This document shows, in pieces, positions 61,601 to 64,000 of a DNA stretch of 64,000 bases (the stretch's first letter is position 1; every line of letters begins with the position of its first letter). Below the pieces are notes generated by a model, which worked only from the letters and a program-made list of their open reading frames with translations, was not told the origin of the DNA and searched no databases. The position numbers and the translations under genes are program-made. The stretch covers positions 16,864,969 through 16,928,968 of the forward strand of contig JAKTNV010000004.1 in NCBI GenBank assembly GCA_022747635.1, in the 5' to 3' direction. This DNA is from Hetaerina americana (Eukaryota > Arthropoda > Insecta > Odonata > Calopterygidae).

Positions 61601-63567
61601 TAGCCGCAGATTTTAATGACGTCAAATTTTAACTGTTGATGACACTACACACGATACATAAAAACCATAAACACAGCAATCAACCTAAAGATCAGGTAGG
61701 TAGGTGTTGGTTGAGTTCACCCAATACTAAGCCCAACAGTCCGTGAAATCCACACATCAGAGTAGGAGGGGTCAGATCCTTTCCTTGTGCTGCCTTAGGT
61801 TACCAAAGAAGTTCTGGTACCAGAAAAATCACACAACTTGGGTAGCATGTTGAACATATTAAAAATTGATGTGCATCTCAATCAGGCAGATCCAATATGG
61901 AGGGAAGGGATTTGTACCCTTGTACTAGTTTTTTTCAGCCAAAAAGATGGGCCAACGCTTATGTAACAATTCTAGCCATGTAACTCCTCATATCCATCAA
62001 ATGTGTACACTACCTTTGTGTTTATTGTGAAATCATGCAATAAGGTTCGCACAATTATTAGATTTCAGATGATGAAGATTGGACAGTTTAAGTTCAGAAA
62101 AATCATAAGTGAAGCAATTAAATGTGACCATTACGTTTTTTGTGATATTTTATTTTCCTGCAAGTGTTAGAATTTCTCTGAAGATATATAGCTATTATTA
62201 GTCCATTGATTCTGATTCTTGGAAATGATTAAAACATGTTATTGTCTTTGCAGAGGCCATTAGAGTGTTAGAGTTTGAGAATGAGTGCCTTAAGAATCTG
62301 AATGTGACTGCTGGGGGTGATTACAATAGCAAGAAAACTCTTGAAAAATTAGGAGAATTGATGAATTCTAGCCATGCAAGTCTCCGGGACCTTTACGAAT
62401 GCAGCCATCCCCAACTGGACCAGCTGGTCAACCTTTGCCAAAAGAAATGTTTTGGGGCCAGACTCACTGGTGCAGGGTAAGTTGGATATCACCATTGTAA
62501 AGGTTCTAAACCTTGAGAGATTCAAGTCCCTATTCCATAAAAACACATTTTTATTTATGAAAAAACTCATTTTAGCAAGACCAAGCTCAATATAAACAAT
62601 TCCATTCAAAATGTACAGTATGTATGTTTACTATTCACAAGGTTCAGGAAGTTTATTTGAGGCAGTGAAAGTTGTTACCCTAGCCCCAAATATAACCTTG
62701 AATTGATATCAAATGAAGATTCCGTAGGATACTTGGGTTTGATACTGCATGTTATGCGTATGAATTATGAACGTGTTATGTAGCATTTGTATTTTCATAG
62801 GGCAAACCTTAATTCTTTCATTAGAGACTTTTGCAGTGAAACAAACAAATGAACAAATTCAATTCATTGTGTTGCTGGTATTTTAATACATTTATATCGG
62901 AAACGTTATAATCAGGATCAAGAGTACAACTTTGTACTCTCATAATGTCTCTGCATGCAGATTATTACCTTCATATACTTATTACCTTCAATGAAATTTT
63001 ACAATAATAATTTAAATGCAGATTTGAGAAATCAAGGCCGTTTTTGGGTTTGGTAGAGACAATACCTGTATGTACATTCCTCTAAATGCAGTGAGTAAAT
63101 ATTTACAAGTCATCTGTTTATAACTGAACTCACAGAAAAAGCACTGGTAGGGTTACACAAACAGATGCTTGGCAATTTGGCAAGTATCTTTAAAGATGTG
63201 CCATAGATTGAGAGGGATGATAGAAGGTGAAATTCACTATCATGCTATTATTGGAGTACAAATGTTATCATCAAATCATTGCATTTAAGACTAGTAACAA
63301 AAATGCTCCTGTTAGCAATTCTTTAGGTACTTCTATCGTCAGTAAAATATATGAACTTACATTTACTTATATTCCAGGTGGGGAGGTTGTGTGGTTGCTC
63401 TGACTACTAATAGTGCTGCTGATGGCTTTGTGGAGTACCTGAAAGAAAATTTTTACAGTAGTGTTAAGCAGTTACCAACATGTAGTGACAAGAATTCAAT
63501 AGTCTTTCGTACAAATCTTGAATGTGGTGCAGTTGTATATGATGATGATGGAAAGGCACCTCATTAA
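49673..63567 (+). CDS. N-acetylgalactosamine kinase / galactokinase-like (GHMP kinase), nine exons
   Basis: Phosphorylates the anomeric hydroxyl of GalNAc (and more weakly galactose) with ATP in the cytosol, a sugar-salvage step before UDP-sugar synthesis. Coding exons: 49673-49863, 50001-50186, 50917-51136, 53742-53850, 56210-56367, 59469-59627, 59733-59847, 62254-62476, 63378-63567; all introns GT-AG; total 516 residues plus stop. Motifs: [16 protein letters not shown] (62-77, substrate motif 1), [16 protein letters not shown] (172-187, ATP loop), GTEGGGMDQ with the catalytic-type Asp at 226, and LTGAGWGGC (450-458, motif 3). DYFLCGI (135-141) and [16 protein letters not shown] favour GALK2 over GALK1. 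Human GALK2 is about 458 residues; the extra length is mainly at the N-terminus. A TTCCAG acceptor at 49661-49666 just before the ATG suggests an upstream 5' UTR exon. No frame disruption seen. GALK2 rather than GALK1 is inferred from motif similarity. Confidence 0.93.
52077..52384 (+). repeat. SINE1, full copy in GALK2 intron 3
   Basis: Full-length member with the same head, body and (ACT)n tail as the 48191-48497 copy and few differences from it. It is flanked by the 10-bp direct repeat AGGAGTGTTG (52067-52076 and 52385-52394). Inserted in the sense orientation inside intron 3, away from both splice sites. Confidence 0.92.
55312..56064 (-). mobile_element. 753-bp mariner deletion derivative, copy 2 (GALK2 intron 4)
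   Basis: Same length and terminal repeats as copy 1 (5178-5930), flanked by TA at 55310-55311 and 56065-56066, in opposite orientation. Reading both copies line by line I find one difference: GGG here versus GGC in copy 1, a silent change in the Gly of the GRPS linker. The right end lies only about 145 bp before the intron 4 acceptor. Confidence 0.94.
55505..55903 (-). CDS. truncated mariner transposase (DNA-binding domain only)
   Basis: 132 residues, identical to the product of copy 1. It has two helix-turn-helix regions and the GRP-type linker of a mariner transposase, with no catalytic aspartates. It starts at the ATG at 55903; the upstream in-frame codons would need a non-ATG start. It lies antisense inside a GALK2 intron, so expression would need its own promoter. 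The C-terminal residues of the original transposase survive out of frame at 55411-55500. Confidence 0.78.
   Translation of the reverse strand: MFKKIENAASCEVRAVIKFLNARNVRPCDIHRQLKEVYGDNVMDESSVRRWCRNFNMGRGNTHDDERSGRPSVITDQLVSSVDEFVRNDRRVTIDDICEHFPNVSRTIVHEIVKHHLHYAKICARWVPRVSQ
57518..58795 (-). mobile_element. near full-length mariner in GALK2 intron 5
   Basis: About 1.28 kb, the usual mariner length. The right (5') end reads CGAGGGCTGCTATTTATAAT on the minus strand, next to TA at 58796-58797. The left end carries the diverged partner TGAGGGTTTCTATTTATATT. It contains a nearly complete transposase frame broken by one frameshift. Confidence 0.85.
57597..58624 (-). pseudogene. mariner transposase, one frameshift and a lost catalytic Asp
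   Basis: Starts [20 protein letters not shown], with an N-terminal DNA-binding region to about residue 110 (RPK-type linker [10 protein letters not shown]) followed by the catalytic domain. First catalytic site [18 protein letters not shown] (Asp present), then a frameshift near 58070. In the other frame: [19 protein letters not shown], second site LHHNNASSQ where the catalytic Asp is Asn, and third site [14 protein letters not shown]. The spacing from the second to the third site is 34 residues, as in D,D34D mariners. It ends QKCIDYHGE. The Asn substitution alone should abolish activity. Confidence 0.9.
60220..61528 (+). mobile_element. full-length dead mariner in GALK2 intron 7
   Basis: 1,309 bp with imperfect terminal inverted repeats (left CAATGTGTGTTCAAAAAGTA, right end on the minus strand CGAGGTGTACTCAAAATGTA) and TA on both sides (60218-60219, 61529-61530). 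Same orientation as the gene. It holds a decayed transposase of a lineage distinct from the intron 5 copy. Confidence 0.9.
60425..61450 (+). pseudogene. mariner transposase, multiply disrupted
   Basis: Begins [20 protein letters not shown]. Several frame changes follow: [54 protein letters not shown], then the first catalytic site [20 protein letters not shown]. The second site is [11 protein letters not shown] followed at once by a stop. The third site reads [22 protein letters not shown]. The second and third aspartates are separated by 34 positions (D34D, counting the stops). At least two nonsense changes and several indels make it inactive. Confidence 0.88.
61660..61850 (-). repeat. SINE2 copy without its head (GALK2 intron 7)
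   Basis: Matches the body of the 19988-20255 SINE in reverse orientation: the CCATAAACACAG end, CACCCAATACTAAGCCC, ATCCACACATCAGAGTAGG and TTCTGGTACCAGAAAAATCA. The tRNA-like head is missing (5'-truncated). Confidence 0.75.
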
Positions 63568-63692
63568 ATGTCATCAGCCCTATCTTTCCAGTTGAAATGA
63601 CTAGGAGATGCATGATTTTTTGGTTCAGGGTTGTTATGTTAAGAATAACACTCATAGGCAATAGTTAAAAATTTTTGAATGTAGTCTTATTT

Positions 63693-63698
63693 ATTAAA
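63693..63698 (+). promoter_or_regulatory. candidate poly(A) signal of GALK2 (ATTAAA)
   Basis: ATTAAA, the commonest variant of AATAAA, lies about 126 bp after the GALK2 stop codon. It is a weak signal on its own in AT-rich DNA. Confidence 0.35.
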
Positions 63699-63777
63699 TG
63701 GGAAATTATGTGTATAGGGAAGGTTTATCCACATGCAGGGACCAGCATATATACATGTGACCAGACTGTGTGTGTAT

Positions 63778-63833
63778 GAATAATATATATACATATATAT
63801 ATGTATATATATATTATATATATACATACATAT

Positions 63834-63864
<31 letters not shown>

Positions 63865-63887
63865 CATACATATATATATATATATAT

Positions 63888-63974
<87 letters not shown>

Positions 63975-64000
63975 CATACATATATATATATATATATATA
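63778..64000. repeat. (TA)n / TATACA microsatellite at the window edge
   Basis: Alternating TA repeats with scattered TACATA units to the last base of the window. The array continues beyond the edge. The Met/Tyr/Ile-only frame through it is a compositional artefact. Confidence 0.95.

Noticed and set aside
63687..63977. 96-residue Met/Tyr/Ile frame
   Set aside because: Pure product of the TA/TACA microsatellite.

Overview
This window is a repeat-dense stretch of an arthropod (probably insect) nuclear genome. The evidence is an intron-rich conserved gene, AT-rich intergenic DNA, many tRNA-derived SINEs, LINE remnants of at least three types, and five different mariner-type transposons. I cannot name the order or species from the sequence. 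There is no sign of bacterial or viral gene organisation.

The only recognisable host gene is at the right end: a nine-exon N-acetylgalactosamine kinase / galactokinase-like gene (GALK2, + strand, coding exons 49673-63567, 516 codons). All eight introns are GT-AG and all three GHMP/galactokinase motifs are intact. Its introns carry a SINE (intron 3), a 753-bp mariner deletion derivative (intron 4), a near full-length dead mariner (intron 5), and another dead mariner plus a SINE (intron 7).

Layout. 1-34.7 kb: no host gene seen. It holds degraded LINE 3' parts (RTE-like copies at 4971-7290, 17481-18140 and 23057-24670; a second LINE family at 7330-7700, 22570-22930 and 28480-29130; a CR1/Jockey-like family at 17690-17893, 21700-22290 and 29461-30370), three mariner derivatives (5178-5930, 8835-9728, about 14288-15492) and several SINEs. 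34.8-44.3 kb: a giant TACA tetranucleotide array in three blocks (380 bp, about 5.28 kb, about 1.28 kb). It contains a 5'-truncated but nearly intact R1-clade LINE (40668-43054) and, 5.3 kb away, an inverted 180-bp piece of the same LINE. 44.3-45.3 kb: a recent compound of two nearly identical SINE copies and two inverted arms. 45.3-49.6 kb: intergenic DNA with a 154-bp tandem duplication and a SINE that kept its target-site duplication. 49.6-63.6 kb: GALK2. 63.8-64.0 kb: an AT microsatellite cut by the window edge.

The most notable features are: (1) the R1-clade element inside (ACAT)n, which matches the known ACAY-microsatellite preference of the Waldo lineage, in an exceptionally long and uninterrupted array; (2) a mariner family present as two 753-bp copies differing at one silent base, which has lost the catalytic domain but keeps an intact DNA-binding-domain ORF; and (3) the inverted and duplicated structures at the array borders, which are either very recent rearrangements or assembly artefacts.
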